Source of the DNA: Afipia sp.
GTDB taxonomy: Bacteria > Pseudomonadota > Alphaproteobacteria > Rhizobiales > Xanthobacteraceae
Assembly: GCA_017308595.1 (NCBI GenBank)
Contig: JAFKER010000011.1
Location: 117,213 to 181,212 of the forward strand
Length of the DNA stretch: 64,000 nt
Reading direction: 5' to 3'
Shown here in pieces: positions 19,400 to 29,767 of this stretch. The position numbers were made by a program, and so were the translations under genes. Below the pieces are notes generated by a model, which did no database searches, was not told where the DNA came from, and was given only the letters and a program-made list of their open reading frames with translations. Numbering within the stretch: the stretch's first letter is position 1; each line of letters starts with the position of its first letter.

Positions 19400-21682
19400 A
19401 TGGCAAAGAACGAAGTTGCTGGCGTCGGCGACTATGAGGGCCCAGCGGGCGGGTGGGGTGCGCTGAAGGCTGTGGCGGAAGCCATCCGCGGACAGATGGC
19501 GCCGGTGAAGGAAACCCACGGTCTCCTCACCATGAACCAGCCGTACGGTTTCGACTGTCCGGGCTGTGCATGGCCGGATCCCAAGCACACTTCATCTTTC
19601 GAATTTTGTGAGAACGGCGCAAAGGCCGTGACGTGGGAGGCGACGTCGAAACGGACCACGCCGGAGTTCTTCGCGTCTCATACGGTCAGCGAGCTTTGGA
19701 CCTGGTCAGACTACGATCTTGAGAATGAGGGGCGTCTGACTCATCCCATGGTCTATGACCACAGCAGCGATCGCTATCTGCCGATCTCATGGGACGATGC
19801 GCTGGCACGGATAGGGACGGCGCTGCGTGCGCTGCCTGACCCCGATATGGCGGAATTTTATACGTCCGGCCGTGCGTCCAACGAGGCAGCGTTTCTCTAT
19901 CAGCTCTTCGCCCGTGAATTCGGAACCAACAATTTCCCCGATTGCTCGAACATGTGCCACGAGGCCACCAGCGTCGGCCTTCCGGAATCCATCGGCGTCG
20001 GGAAGGGTACCGTGACGCTCGAAGACTTCGATCACAGCGATGCTATCTTTTGCATCGGCCATAATCCGGGCACCAACCATCCACGCATGCTCACGACGCT
20101 GACAGAAGCCTCGCGGCGCGGCGTGCCGATCATCGCGATCAACCCACTTCTGGAACGCGGGCTTCAGCGCTTTACGCCGCCACAAAATCCGGTCGAGATG
20201 CTGACGCTGAGTTCGACGCCGATTGCATCGTCGTATTATCAGGTCAAGGTCGGCGGCGACATCGCTCTGCTGAAGGGGATGATGAAAACCCTGCTGGCTT
20301 TGGATGAGAAAAGCCGTGCGCAGGGCGGTTCAGGTATGCTGGATCGTGATTTCATCGCCCAGCATACGACCGGTGTGGATGCGCTGATCTCTGACGTCAA
20401 TGCGACACCATGGGATGACATCGAGAAGGCATCCGGCCTGTCGCGTGCCGACATTGAAGCTGTCGGAACGATCTACGCCAACGCCAAGCGGGTCATCATC
20501 AATTACGGCATGGGGATCACGCAGCATCGTCATGGCACCGGCAATGTGCAGCAGATCGCCAACTTGCTGATGCTTCGCGGTAATATCGGAAAGCAGGGCG
20601 CTGGAATCTCTCCGCTGCGGGGACATTCCAATGTGCAGGGCGACAGAACTGTCGGCATCACGGAAATTCCCAAAGATGCTTTGCTTGACGGTCTCGAAAA
20701 GACGTTCGGTTTCAAACCGCCGCGCCACAAGGGACACAATGCGATTGAGGCCATTGAAGCGATCCGGGACGGGCGCTCGAAGGCGCTGATCGGTCTGGGC
20801 GGCAATCTTGCTGTGGCGATGTCCGATCCTGAAGTCACGTTCAAGGCAGTGCGGGGACTCGACCTTGCGGTCCATATCGCAACGAAGCTCAATCGCTCGC
20901 ATCTCTTGATTGCGAAGGAGTCGATCATCCTGCCGTGCCTCGGGCGCACCGAGATCGACATGCAGGCGGGAGGTCCGCAGGCGGTGACGGTAGAGGACTC
21001 GATGTCCATGGTTCACGCCTCACGGGGCGGATTGAAACCGGCTTCGGAGCATTTGCGGTCTGAGCCTGCGATCATCGCAGGCATCGCGATGGCAACGCTG
21101 CGCAACAGCCGCGTGCCGTGGGCTGAGCTGATCGCGGACTATTCGAAAATCCGTGATCGCATCGAAGCTGTATTTCCCGCCTTCAAGGATTTTAACGCGA
21201 AGGTCGCCAAGCCCGGTGGTTTCCGGCTTTACAATGCAGCTTCGGCGCGCGAGTGGCTGACGCCGACGAAGAAAGCGAACTTTCTGATCTATCCGGGACT
21301 TCAGGAGGACCTTCCTGCAGAAGGGACTCTTACGCTCACGACGATCAGAAGCCATGATCAGTACAATACGACGATCTATGGCCTGAACGACCGCTACCGG
21401 GGCATCACCGGCCGCCGCGATGTTGTCTTCGTCAACAAGGATGATCTCGCGCGACGCGGATTGAAACACGGCGACCTGATCGATGTGGTGCTTGCCGCGC
21501 CCGGCGGTCAGAAGCGAATTTTTCCGAACCAGACTGCTGTGGCCTATGACATCCCGGCGGGCTCCATAGCGGCCTACTATCCCGAGGCGAACGTCCTGGT
21601 CACGCTTGATCAATACGACAAGCAATCGGGAACACCGTCCTACAAGTCCACGCCCGTCCGCATTCAGGCTGCCGCGCAGTAG
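19400..21682 (+). CDS. FdhF/YdeP-family molybdopterin oxidoreductase
   Basis: A 760-residue molybdenum-bisMGD oxidoreductase of the DMSO-reductase superfamily. The N-terminus has CPGC (C53, C56) and FEFCENG (C70), three cysteines rather than the four of a classical [4Fe-4S] site, as in E. coli YdeP. The segment [19 protein letters not shown] has cysteine near 186 where formate dehydrogenases have their Mo-ligating Sec or Cys. [34 protein letters not shown] and [19 protein letters not shown] mark the cofactor-binding domains. No signal peptide is visible, so it is probably cytoplasmic. No fdhD, small subunit or electron partner is adjacent. Substrate is unknown; YdeP is linked to acid resistance in E. 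coli. Confidence 0.87.
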   Translation: MAKNEVAGVGDYEGPAGGWGALKAVAEAIRGQMAPVKETHGLLTMNQPYGFDCPGCAWPDPKHTSSFEFCENGAKAVTWEATSKRTTPEFFASHTVSELWTWSDYDLENEGRLTHPMVYDHSSDRYLPISWDDALARIGTALRALPDPDMAEFYTSGRASNEAAFLYQLFAREFGTNNFPDCSNMCHEATSVGLPESIGVGKGTVTLEDFDHSDAIFCIGHNPGTNHPRMLTTLTEASRRGVPIIAINPLLERGLQRFTPPQNPVEMLTLSSTPIASSYYQVKVGGDIALLKGMMKTLLALDEKSRAQGGSGMLDRDFIAQHTTGVDALISDVNATPWDDIEKASGLSRADIEAVGTIYANAKRVIINYGMGITQHRHGTGNVQQIANLLMLRGNIGKQGAGISPLRGHSNVQGDRTVGITEIPKDALLDGLEKTFGFKPPRHKGHNAIEAIEAIRDGRSKALIGLGGNLAVAMSDPEVTFKAVRGLDLAVHIATKLNRSHLLIAKESIILPCLGRTEIDMQAGGPQAVTVEDSMSMVHASRGGLKPASEHLRSEPAIIAGIAMATLRNSRVPWAELIADYSKIRDRIEAVFPAFKDFNAKVAKPGGFRLYNAASAREWLTPTKKANFLIYPGLQEDLPAEGTLTLTTIRSHDQYNTTIYGLNDRYRGITGRRDVVFVNKDDLARRGLKHGDLIDVVLAAPGGQKRIFPNQTAVAYDIPAGSIAAYYPEANVLVTLDQYDKQSGTPSYKSTPVRIQAAAQ

Positions 21683-21708
21683 GGAGAGTCCCAGCCGCGT
21701 AACCTGCT

Positions 21709-21727
21709 GTTGCAAATCACTTGCAAC
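21709..21727. promoter_or_regulatory. Mur/Fur-like operator before mntH
   Basis: A perfect inverted repeat GTTGCAA-ATCAC-TTGCAAC lies 29 bases before the mntH ATG. It resembles the TGCAA...TTGCA boxes bound by the Fur-family manganese regulator Mur in rhizobia, which represses mntH when Mn is replete. The right arm TTGCAA (21721-21726) doubles as a -35 hexamer, with CATATT at 21744-21749 seventeen bases on. Regulator identity is inferred. Confidence 0.65.
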
Positions 21728-21755
21728 TGGATCCGTCGGCGTGCATATTGATGAT

Positions 21756-23126
21756 ATGGATGCACGTTCGCCGCTTTCGCCGCCTGATCAGGCCGCCACT
21801 CCGCCTGTGCCGGGGGGGTGGCGTTCAGCTCGTGGCGAGCCATCGCTGGCGGACATGTTCGGTTCGATCCGGGTCGCAAAAGGCGGCTCGTTCTGGCGCA
21901 AGCTGGCTGCCTTTCTGGGGCCGGGCTATCTTGTGGCCGTCGGGTATATGGACCCCGGCAACTGGGCGACCTCGCTCGCAGGCGGTTCCAAATTCGGCTA
22001 CGCGCTGCTCGCTGTCGCGCTGATTTCCAACATCATGGCCATCGTCCTTCAGGCGCTGTGCGCGCGGCTGGGTGTCGGCTCGGGCCGCGATCTGGCACAG
22101 GCCTGCCGCGATGCCTATCCGAAATGGGTGTCCTGGCCGCTCTGGTTGCTTGCTGAAATCGCTATCAGCGCGACAGATCTTGCCGAGATCATCGGCACCG
22201 CCATCGGCCTCAATCTGCTGTTCGGAATTCCGCTCGAAATCGGCGTGCTGATCACGGCTGCCGATGTGTTTCTCATTCTGGCACTGCAGGCGATCGGCTT
22301 CCGCTGGATCGAAGCATTTGTGGTGGCCTTGCTCGGCGTCATCGCCGCATGCTTTGCGGTGCAGATCGCGATGGCCGATCCGGACTGGGGTGGCGTGATC
22401 CGGGGCTTCGCGCCGACGGTCGAGATCGTTCGCAATCCGGAGATGCTCTATCTCGCGCTCGGCATTCTCGGCGCGACGGTGATGCCGCATAATCTCTATC
22501 TGCATTCCGGTCTGGTGCAGACGCGCGGCTATGGCGACACGGTGCCTGAGAAAAAGGAAGCGATCACACTCGCGACCATCGATTCCACCATCGCGCTGTG
22601 CCTTGCGCTGCTCATCAATGCGTCGATCCTCATTCTCGCCGCCGCGACATTCCACAAGGCGGGTAAGGTCGACATTGCCGAGCTCGATCAGGCGCACACG
22701 CTGCTGGCGCCGATGCTCGGCTCTTCGATTGCGCCAACGCTTTTCGGCATAGCGTTGCTTTGCTGCGGATTGAATTCGACGGTGACAGCCACGCTGTCCG
22801 GCCAGATCGTGATGGAAGGCTTCATCAACATCAAGATCGCGCCGTGGTTGCGCCGTCTCGTGACGCGGATGATCGCCATCGTACCAGCCGCGATCGTGAC
22901 GATCTGGTACGGTGAGAAGGGCACGGGCCAGCTACTCATTTTCAGCCAGGTTGTGCTGAGCTTGCAATTGCCGTTCGCCATCGTGCCGCTGGTGATGTTC
23001 ACCGCGAGCAAGGCCAAGATGGGCACATTTGTTGCTCCGCGCTGGCTGTCGTTCATTGCAGCGCTCATTGCGGCGGTCGTGGTCGCGCTGAACGTGAAAC
23101 TGCTGGTCGATTTTGTGTGGGGGTGA
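21756..23126 (+). CDS. mntH: Nramp Mn2+/H+ symporter MntH
   Basis: Proton-coupled divalent metal importer of the inner membrane, chiefly manganese. The 456-residue protein has a soluble N-terminal tail of about 50 residues, then about eleven membrane helices. [19 protein letters not shown] (DPGN near 66-69) and [12 protein letters not shown] (MPHN) are the metal-binding motifs of helices 1 and 6. The ATG at 21756 (MDARSPL) follows a predicted -10 element by only six bases and has no ribosome site, so the mRNA may be leaderless. It is 73 bases after the oxidoreductase gene but appears to have its own Mur-controlled promoter. Confidence 0.93.
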   Translation: MDARSPLSPPDQAATPPVPGGWRSARGEPSLADMFGSIRVAKGGSFWRKLAAFLGPGYLVAVGYMDPGNWATSLAGGSKFGYALLAVALISNIMAIVLQALCARLGVGSGRDLAQACRDAYPKWVSWPLWLLAEIAISATDLAEIIGTAIGLNLLFGIPLEIGVLITAADVFLILALQAIGFRWIEAFVVALLGVIAACFAVQIAMADPDWGGVIRGFAPTVEIVRNPEMLYLALGILGATVMPHNLYLHSGLVQTRGYGDTVPEKKEAITLATIDSTIALCLALLINASILILAAATFHKAGKVDIAELDQAHTLLAPMLGSSIAPTLFGIALLCCGLNSTVTATLSGQIVMEGFINIKIAPWLRRLVTRMIAIVPAAIVTIWYGEKGTGQLLIFSQVVLSLQLPFAIVPLVMFTASKAKMGTFVAPRWLSFIAALIAAVVVALNVKLLVDFVWG

Positions 23127-23144
23127 GGCGCGTAGTTGCGCGAT

Positions 23145-23200
23145 CTCACCTGACTCAAGTTTGTCATCACCGGCTTGGCCGGTGACCTCGATCAGGTGAG
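23145..23200. repeat. Nested REP-like palindrome after mntH
   Basis: Outer arms CTCACCTGA (23145-23153) and TCAGGTGAG (23192-23200) enclose an inner hairpin TCACCGG-CTTGG-CCGGTGA at 23167-23185. The inner core with CGGCTTGGCCGG is of the type scattered through Nitrobacteraceae genomes. Placed between the converging mntH and bpt genes, it may end transcription from both sides. Confidence 0.6.
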
Positions 23201-23230
23201 GACGATGCTCGTCGTCCGCTATGGTCGAGG

Positions 23231-24007
23231 CTAATCCTGCGGCTCAGGCGCCACAGAGCCGGTCGCGTCAATGCGAAGCCATCCGCTCGGAGCGAGTCGC
23301 TGCTGGGGGAGGAAACGCGCCTTGTAATCCATCTTGCGCGAACCCTCGATCCAGTAGCCGAGGTACACATAAGGCAGGCCAAGCCTGCGCGCGCGCGCGA
23401 TGTGATCGAGAATCATGAAGGTGCCCATCGAACGGCTTTCCTCGCCGGGTTCGAAGAACGAATAAACCATCGAAAGTCCGTCGACGAGAATATCGGTGAG
23501 CGCCACAGCGATCAGGTCGCCACCCTTGTCGGTGACGCCGCTGTCGGCAGTGCGCCGGCGATATTCGATAATGCGTGTTTCAACGTGGCTGTCCTCGACC
23601 ATCATCGCGTAGTCGAGCACCGTCATGTCGGCCATGCCGCCGTCGCGATGGCGCGCGTCGAGATAGGCACGGAATACGGAGTATTGCTCTGACGTTGGCA
23701 CTGCCGTGCGCAGTTCGCTGACGATGTCGGCGTTACGCGTCTGGATTTTGCGGAAATTACGCGAGGGACGAAACTCGTTGGCGATGACGCGCACCGACAC
23801 GCAGGCGCGGCATTGATCGCAGGCAGGCCGATAGGCGATGGACTGGCTGCGGCGGAAGCCGCCATGGGTCAGAAGATCGTTCAGCTCGCCGGCTTTGTCG
23901 CCGACGAGATGGGTGAACACCTTGCGCTCCTGCTTTCCCTCCAGATAGGGGCAGGGGGAAGGAGCCGTCAGGTAAAACTGCGGCGTATTGCGCGAGTGTT
24001 GTGTCAC
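23231..24007 (-). CDS. bpt: Aspartate/glutamate leucyltransferase Bpt
   Basis: Conjugates leucine from Leu-tRNA to proteins with N-terminal Asp or Glu, marking them for ClpS/ClpAP degradation (bacterial N-end rule). The 258-residue protein carries [36 protein letters not shown] (with the paired cysteines), RHRDGGM and [18 protein letters not shown], typical of arginyl/leucyl-protein transferases. I start at a GTG ending at 24007 ([14 protein letters not shown]), where relatives have ATG; a further in-frame extension to 24145 runs through a hairpin and is not family-like. Monocistronic by appearance. Confidence 0.92.
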   Translation of the reverse strand: MTQHSRNTPQFYLTAPSPCPYLEGKQERKVFTHLVGDKAGELNDLLTHGGFRRSQSIAYRPACDQCRACVSVRVIANEFRPSRNFRKIQTRNADIVSELRTAVPTSEQYSVFRAYLDARHRDGGMADMTVLDYAMMVEDSHVETRIIEYRRRTADSGVTDKGGDLIAVALTDILVDGLSMVYSFFEPGEESRSMGTFMILDHIARARRLGLPYVYLGYWIEGSRKMDYKARFLPQQRLAPSGWLRIDATGSVAPEPQD

Positions 24008-24133
24008 GTGCGGCCGTTCGTCTCCGGTCAGCCCGATTCTCTCCCCAGCATCGCGCCGGGGAGGCCCGGGGGTCAACTGGTTTGAACTCGCCGATGCCGC
24101 AATGGCACGGCTTTCGGGCCTAATTTTGCAAAT

Positions 24134-24163
24134 CGGGCAGACCACATGGATGTGATCTGCCCG
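24134..24163. terminator. Long hairpin after the RDD gene
   Basis: CGGGCAGA and TCTGCCCG form the base of a stem that extends, with one mismatch, to 13 of 14 pairs around a two-base tip. It lies 14 bases beyond the RDD-gene stop on its strand, followed there by ATTTGC, and is likely its terminator. Confidence 0.65.
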
Positions 24164-24177
24164 AATCTGGAAGTCAT

Positions 24178-24735
24178 CTAGACCCGCGTGGTCTGGACCA
24201 TCGAAGGCTGGACGTTGCTGTTGATGAAGACCGTGCCGAGCACGATGTCATGCAACAGCCGACGGCGGCCATTGAACAGGCCGACCAGCAGGACCAGCGG
24301 GCTGAGAAACGAGACCGACACCCAGTAGAGAACGGCGTGAACGGCACCGAGCACGAAGTAGGGCTTCTCGCCAGTCCAGGTCCGCATCTCGATATCCATC
24401 ATGCGCATGCCCACGGTCGCGCCGTTCGGCCCGCCGAGCGACATGCCGTAATAGAGCAGTGCCCAGATCACCGAAAACGGCGAGATCAGCCAGAACAAGA
24501 ACCAGCCGAGCCCCAGCGTCACGATCCCGAACAGCGTGATGAAGAGGATCGCAAGCACGATCGGGATCGAGAGGATCACAAGGTCGATCAGGAATGCGAA
24601 TACGCGTTTGGTCAGCACGCCGCGAAACAACTCGGGCTGCAGCCACGGATCATAAGCCTGCTGCGCGCTGGCCGATGGATTGTTGCGCCAAGTCGCACCT
24701 GAAGACGCGCCGCCAGTGTTTCTCGTGTCAGACAT
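24178..24735 (-). CDS. RDD-family membrane protein
   Basis: A 185-residue inner-membrane protein. After a polar N-terminal stretch (about 45 residues) come [12 protein letters not shown], with the Arg and Asp of the RDD motif, and hydrophobic segments near 46-70, 72-98 and 125-150; [13 protein letters not shown] and [11 protein letters not shown] complete the family pattern. Transport of small solutes or ions has been suggested for RDD proteins but function here is unknown. The ATG ending at 24735 is chosen because a strong AGGAGGG site precedes it. Confidence 0.85.
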   Translation of the reverse strand: MSDTRNTGGASSGATWRNNPSASAQQAYDPWLQPELFRGVLTKRVFAFLIDLVILSIPIVLAILFITLFGIVTLGLGWFLFWLISPFSVIWALLYYGMSLGGPNGATVGMRMMDIEMRTWTGEKPYFVLGAVHAVLYWVSVSFLSPLVLLVGLFNGRRRLLHDIVLGTVFINSNVQPSMVQTTRV

Positions 24736-24856
24736 GGAACCCTCCTGAGCGGCCTTTTCCCGGACCACCTGCTGCGCACATGGCCTCGCCGGGTTCCTTG
24801 TGCAAGATGGTTTAGTCTCACATGGAGAAAAAGTTATCCGGCGCCAACGCGGGAAT

Positions 24857-24938
24857 TGTCATGCCCGGACTTGGTCCGGGCCTCTCATCGCCTAAATAGC
24901 GCCGTCGGTGTATCCCCGGAAAAAGTCCGGTGATGACA
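24857..24938. repeat. BIME-like double palindrome
   Basis: TGTCAT (24857-24862) and ATGACA (24933-24938) bracket two hairpins: GCCCGGAC-TTG-GTCCGGGC at 24863-24881 and CCGGA-AAAAG-TCCGG at 24916-24930. The CCCGGAC..GTCCGGG core is a common Bradyrhizobium-group repeat. It lies in the 221-base gap downstream of hemB and upstream of the RDD gene, where no ORF is convincing. Confidence 0.65.
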
Positions 24939-24956
24939 GTTTAACGGCTTCGCCCC

Positions 24957-26096
<1,140 letters not shown>

Positions 26097-26125
26097 TTAC
26101 ATGAGTAAGGCGTCAAACAGGCGGG

Positions 26126-26623
26126 ATGAGCAAGGATATCCGCCAGCTAGTGACCGCGCGCATGCCGAAGGGCGCGAACGACGATGCGCCGCGCGAACAG
26201 GTCAATCTCGTCACGGCGATGACCGCGCCGGACGCTGAGACGGGCGAGACGACATGGACCACGCGCCTCGTACTGTTCTTGCGCGTGATGGCCGTGCTGT
26301 CGATGATCAAGGGGCTCTATCACTGGGCGCAGATCACCGGCTTCATCGGCGGCGAGGAGGGCGCGTTCGAGGCGCAGACCACGCAATGGCAAACTGCCAC
26401 TGTGTACTTCGCGGTGATCGAACTGGTGGCTGCCGTCGGATTGTGGCTCGCAACGCCGTGGGGCGCTGTGGTGTGGCTCACCACCATCGTTTCGACCGCC
26501 GTGATCGAGCTGATGTTTCCTGCGATCTACGGTGGCAACCTGTTCGCGGTGCTGGTGTCGCTGATCCTGCTCGCGGCTTATCTCGTACTGGCCTGGTTTT
26601 CGGCACGCGAACGGCCGCCGTAG
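26126..26623 (+). CDS. Conserved membrane protein (DUF6163-like)
   Basis: A 165-residue protein with a polar N-terminal region of about 45 residues and four hydrophobic segments (near 47-68, 88-108, 112-132, 138-158). The second half, WGAVVWLTTIVSTAVIELMFP, resembles small membrane proteins that stand next to ldtR and hemB in Rhizobiales; I tentatively place it with the DUF6163 family. It precedes ldtR by about 310 bases. No function is known. Confidence 0.65.
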   Translation: MSKDIRQLVTARMPKGANDDAPREQVNLVTAMTAPDAETGETTWTTRLVLFLRVMAVLSMIKGLYHWAQITGFIGGEEGAFEAQTTQWQTATVYFAVIELVAAVGLWLATPWGAVVWLTTIVSTAVIELMFPAIYGGNLFAVLVSLILLAAYLVLAWFSARERPP

Positions 26624-26932
26624 CGCGGAGCTGTTTTTTCGCTGCGGAGCGGCCGCCTTGATGTTTTACGAAGTCTTTCAAATTTGAGCAAAGGGTGTTC
26701 CGGAACGCGACAGGGGCTGCGACGAAGCGTGAACATCGCTCTGTTTCGGTGAATCAAAACTAACAAAAAGCCCTTGTTTTATCGATGTAACATACGATTC
26801 ACCGTTTTAAATAAACCAACTCTTTATGCTGTTATTTAAGCTGATCTTCAAACGCCTCCCTTAGTTTGCACCTATCAGGCGAGACAAAAGTTTCGTCGAA
26901 TAAGTCGTAAAAACGACAACAGGGGAAGTGTC
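26624..26932 (+). promoter_or_regulatory. A/T-rich upstream region of ldtR
   Basis: This 309-base stretch has no ORF worth calling. The part from about 26750 to 26870 is strikingly A/T-rich against its surroundings and probably holds the ldtR promoter. A small inverted repeat GTCGT-AAAA-ACGAC at 26904-26917 lies just before the AGGGGAAG ribosome site and could be an autoregulatory operator or a short hairpin. Confidence 0.45.
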
Positions 26933-27442
26933 ATGATCAAGTCAGCCGCTACGGCCATTGAGCCCGCACGCGACAACGCCGCGCCGGTTCAGCCGCTTTA
27001 TCTCGAAGCGCTCACGCTCGTCGAACGTCTGCATCGCCGTTTGCTCGACGTCATCAAGGACGAGTTCGACCGCCGCGGCCGCGCCGACATCAACTCGGTG
27101 CAGGCTCTGCTGCTCTACAACATCGGCGACAAGGAACTGACCGCGGGTGAACTGCGCACGCGCGGCTACTATCTCGGTTCGAACGTCTCGTACAATCTGA
27201 AGAAGCTTGTCGAGATGGGCTTCCTCGATCATCAGCGCTCGCGCGTTGATCGCCGTTCGGTCCGCATCCGTCTGACCGCGCAGGGCCAGGAAATCCGCCA
27301 CATCGTCGACGCGCTGTATCAGAAGCACGTCAAGACGGTCGAGCAGGTGGGCGGCATCTCGAACGCCGAGTTCGCGACGCTGAACAAATCGCTGCATCGC
27401 CTCGAGCGCTTCTGGACCGACCAGATCCTCTATCGCCTCTGA
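26933..27442 (+). CDS. ldtR: MarR-type transcriptional regulator LdtR
   Basis: A 169-residue winged-helix regulator. INSVQALLLYNIGDKELTAGELRTRGYYLGSNVSYNLKKLVEMGFL forms the recognition domain and RSRVDRRSVRIRLTAQGQEI the wing. This sequence matches the rhizobial LdtR group, which in Liberibacter and Sinorhizobium controls an L,D-transpeptidase and stress traits. No transpeptidase gene is adjacent, so it would act in trans. Neighbourhood with hemB is conserved in the order. Confidence 0.87.
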   Translation: MIKSAATAIEPARDNAAPVQPLYLEALTLVERLHRRLLDVIKDEFDRRGRADINSVQALLLYNIGDKELTAGELRTRGYYLGSNVSYNLKKLVEMGFLDHQRSRVDRRSVRIRLTAQGQEIRHIVDALYQKHVKTVEQVGGISNAEFATLNKSLHRLERFWTDQILYRL

Positions 27443-27474
27443 GCATCGGAATAAGCAGGCCAAGCTGGCGCACT

Positions 27475-27629
27475 AAAAAGACCGGCGGCCTGTCTCGATC
27501 CTCTCAAAATATTAAGGCCGGTGCCCTCCGGCTGGCTACCGAAGTGCGCGCAAGACGCACGCGGAAGAATTCCGCACGAGCTTCCCCTGGTGTGGGATAT
27601 GCGACTAGGCGCCCGTTTGGGCGCCTTTT
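27475..27629 (+). ncRNA. Candidate small RNA or structured 3' region after ldtR
   Basis: Successive stem-loops end in a good terminator: ACCGGC (27481-27486) can pair with GCCGGT (27517-27522), competing with GCCGG (27517-27521) pairing CCGGC (27528-27532); then GTGCG/CGCAC (27544-27548/27556-27560); GCGGAA-GAA-TTCCGC (27561-27575); and the terminator at 27607-27629. There is no ORF. It may be an independent sRNA or a processed ldtR 3' UTR. No known RNA family (SRP, 6S, RNase P, tmRNA) is recognised. Confidence 0.4.
27607..27629 (+). terminator. Rho-independent terminator
   Basis: AGGCGCCC-GTTT-GGGCGCCT followed by TTTTC: an eight-base-pair stem, tetraloop and U-tract. It stands 165 bases after the ldtR stop and ends the candidate small RNA described above. 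Confidence 0.85.
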
Positions 27630-27739
27630 CGCGTTCAGCGCGGAGAATCGACTCGTAAACGAGTCCTGAATCCTCGCCCGCCGAATCCAAAAATATGATT
27701 CGAGACTCTTGCGCGGAGTCTTTCCATCATCCTCACATC

Positions 27740-27847
27740 ATGAGGCCGATTCTTAAATTCGCCGGCGACCGGCTGCAGGTCGCGTTGATGCTGGTTCTGC
27801 TGGCTGCATGCTCGCTGAACCTGATGTTCCTCTGCGCCCGGCTGTAA
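27740..27847 (+). CDS. Possible 35-residue membrane microprotein
   Basis: A short ORF, MRPILKFAGDRLQ followed by the hydrophobic run VALMLVLLAACSLNLMFLC and ending ARL. It has basic residues before a single membrane-length helix and two cysteines inside it, so if translated it would be a one-pass membrane microprotein. Codon use looks coding-like (third positions mostly G/C). No strong Shine-Dalgarno is seen (TCACATC before ATG). No family is recognised. The flanks 27630-27739 and 27848-28041 hold nothing else convincing. Confidence 0.4.
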   Translation: MRPILKFAGDRLQVALMLVLLAACSLNLMFLCARL

Positions 27848-28041
27848 CCCGCAGCATCGGCCTTTCCTGATTCTCCGACAGATTTCATCTAGGCCCTCGG
27901 GAATCCGATCCCGCATGGGTCAATTCACGTATTTCCGATCAGGCCGAACGGGTTCATGTGTGTGGGACGGTGCCGAGCAATGAATCGAAGAGCCGCGTGA
28001 TGATCCAATCAAGGCTCTCAATGATGGATACGAGGAAACCC

Positions 28042-28197
28042 ATGGATGCGCAGACCATCGCGATCGACGCGGTTGTCACCCTGACCGGGGGCAACCGGGA
28101 GGCGGTGACGGCCTTAATTCAGAAGCTCTACATGACCGGGGTCAAGGACCCGAAGCGGCTGACCTTCAAGGGCCTGCAGGCGGCAGCGCGGATCTGA
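28042..28197 (+). CDS. Small conserved protein of unknown function
   Basis: A 51-residue soluble protein beginning MDAQTIAIDAVVTLTGGNREAVTALIQKLYMTG, with a predicted two- or three-helix fold and a basic C-terminal half (KDPKRLTFKGLQAAARI). GAGGAAA precedes the ATG at 28042 by four bases; an earlier in-frame ATG at 28024 is possible. Its location before glyA suggests it may be a Nitrobacteraceae lineage protein. I cannot assign a function. Confidence 0.55.
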   Translation: MDAQTIAIDAVVTLTGGNREAVTALIQKLYMTGVKDPKRLTFKGLQAAARI

Positions 28198-28260
28198 CCC
28201 GACCGCTGGACGGTAAAGGGTCAGTGCGATCCTCTTTACCCGCTGACGGCTGCGATTCTG

Positions 28261-28322
28261 GGCCGTTTCGCGGGGAAATCTGCCCAACCATCCGGTTCGG
28301 CGGTGTCGTGGGCTGAAACGCC
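28261..28322 (+). promoter_or_regulatory. Structured leader upstream of glyA
   Basis: GGCCGTTTC (28261-28269) pairs with GAAACGCC (28315-28322) with one bulge. Inside, GCCC (28282-28285) pairs with GGGC (28310-28313), and CCG-GTT-CGG (28292-28300) forms a tip hairpin. The result is a three-tier stem in the glyA leader, about 130 bases before the ATG. It may be a cis-regulatory RNA or simply stable G/C-rich leader. A GGTAAAG/CTTTACC hairpin at 28212-28240 precedes it. Confidence 0.35.
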
Positions 28323-28453
28323 TAAATCTGGCCCACCTGCTTGCGGAACTTGGCCGCTCCCGCCAGATATGGTATCTCGCGCCTGCCGCCCTTGATACCC
28401 TCAATAGCCGCCCGTAGCCGCTTCAAAGGCTGCGGCGGTGGAGACATTTCGCA

Positions 28454-29755
28454 ATGAGCTCATCTGCCAAAACCGCTTCCGCTCCCGACTCGTTCTTCAC
28501 GGCTTCCCTTGTGCAGGCCGACCCCGAGATCGCCGCCGCGATCAAGGGCGAACTCGGTCGTCAGCAGCATGAGATCGAGCTGATCGCCTCGGAGAACATT
28601 GTCAGCCGCGCGGTACTCGAGGCGCAGGGCTCGGTGATGACCAACAAGTATGCCGAGGGCTATCCGGGCGCGCGTTACTACGGCGGCTGCGAATTCGTCG
28701 ATGTCGCCGAGAACCTCGCCATCGAGCGCGCCAAGAAGCTGTTCGGCGCGAACTTTGCCAACGTGCAGCCGAACTCCGGCAGCCAGATGAATCAGGCCGT
28801 GTTCCTCGCGCTGCTGCAGCCGGGCGACACCTTCATGGGTCTCGATCTCGCGGCTGGTGGCCATCTGACCCACGGCGCGCCGGTCAACATGTCCGGCAAG
28901 TGGTTCAAGCCGGTGCATTACACCGTGCGCCGCGAGGATCAACTGATCGATATGGATGCGGTGGCCAAGCAGGCCGAAGAGATCAGGCCGAAACTCATCA
29001 TCGCGGGCGGCTCGGCTTACTCGCGCGCGTGGGATTTCAAGCGTTTTCGCGAGATCGCGGATAGCGTCGGCGCGTATCTCCTGGTGGATATGGCGCACTT
29101 CGCCGGTCTTGTCGCGGGTGGCGTTCATGCTTCGCCGGTGCCGCATGCGCATGTCACCACCACGACCACGCACAAGTCGCTGCGCGGCCCGCGCGGCGGC
29201 CTGATCCTCACCAACGACGAGGCGCTTCACAAGAAGCTCAATTCGGCGATTTTCCCCGGCTTGCAGGGCGGTCCGCTGATGCATGTGATCGCGGCCAAGG
29301 CAGTTGCCTTCAAGGAAGCGCTGCAGCCGGACTTCAAAATCTACGCCAGGAACGTGGTCGAGAATGCCAAGGCGCTGGCGGAAACGCTCCGCTCCAACGG
29401 TTTCGATATCGTCTCCGGCGGCACCGACAATCACCTGATGCTGGTGGACCTGCGGCCGAAGGGACTCAAGGGGAACGTCTCGGAGAAGGCGTTGGTCCGC
29501 GCTGGGCTCACCTGCAACAAGAACGGCATTCCTTACGATCCGGAGAAGCCGTTTGTCACCTCCGGCATTCGCCTCGGCACGCCCGCGGCCACCACGCGCG
29601 GCTTCGGTGTGGCGGAGTTCAAGCAGGTCGGCGCGCTGATTTCGGAGGTGCTGAACGCTGTTGCACAGTCCGGCGATGGTGCCGCGCCTTTGGTCGAGGC
29701 ATCGGTGAAGGAGAAGGTGAAGGAGCTCACCAACCGCTTCCCGATCTATCAGTAA
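28454..29755 (+). CDS. glyA: Serine hydroxymethyltransferase
   Basis: PLP enzyme that interconverts serine plus tetrahydrofolate with glycine plus methylene-tetrahydrofolate, the main one-carbon source. The 433-residue protein has [36 protein letters not shown], and the PLP lysine near 241 in [15 protein letters not shown]. The stop is 12 bases before nrdR, so glyA-nrdR-ribD-ribE probably form an operon. Confidence 0.97.
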   Translation: MSSSAKTASAPDSFFTASLVQADPEIAAAIKGELGRQQHEIELIASENIVSRAVLEAQGSVMTNKYAEGYPGARYYGGCEFVDVAENLAIERAKKLFGANFANVQPNSGSQMNQAVFLALLQPGDTFMGLDLAAGGHLTHGAPVNMSGKWFKPVHYTVRREDQLIDMDAVAKQAEEIRPKLIIAGGSAYSRAWDFKRFREIADSVGAYLLVDMAHFAGLVAGGVHASPVPHAHVTTTTTHKSLRGPRGGLILTNDEALHKKLNSAIFPGLQGGPLMHVIAAKAVAFKEALQPDFKIYARNVVENAKALAETLRSNGFDIVSGGTDNHLMLVDLRPKGLKGNVSEKALVRAGLTCNKNGIPYDPEKPFVTSGIRLGTPAATTRGFGVAEFKQVGALISEVLNAVAQSGDGAAPLVEASVKEKVKELTNRFPIYQ

Positions 29756-29767
29756 GGGACCCGCGGA

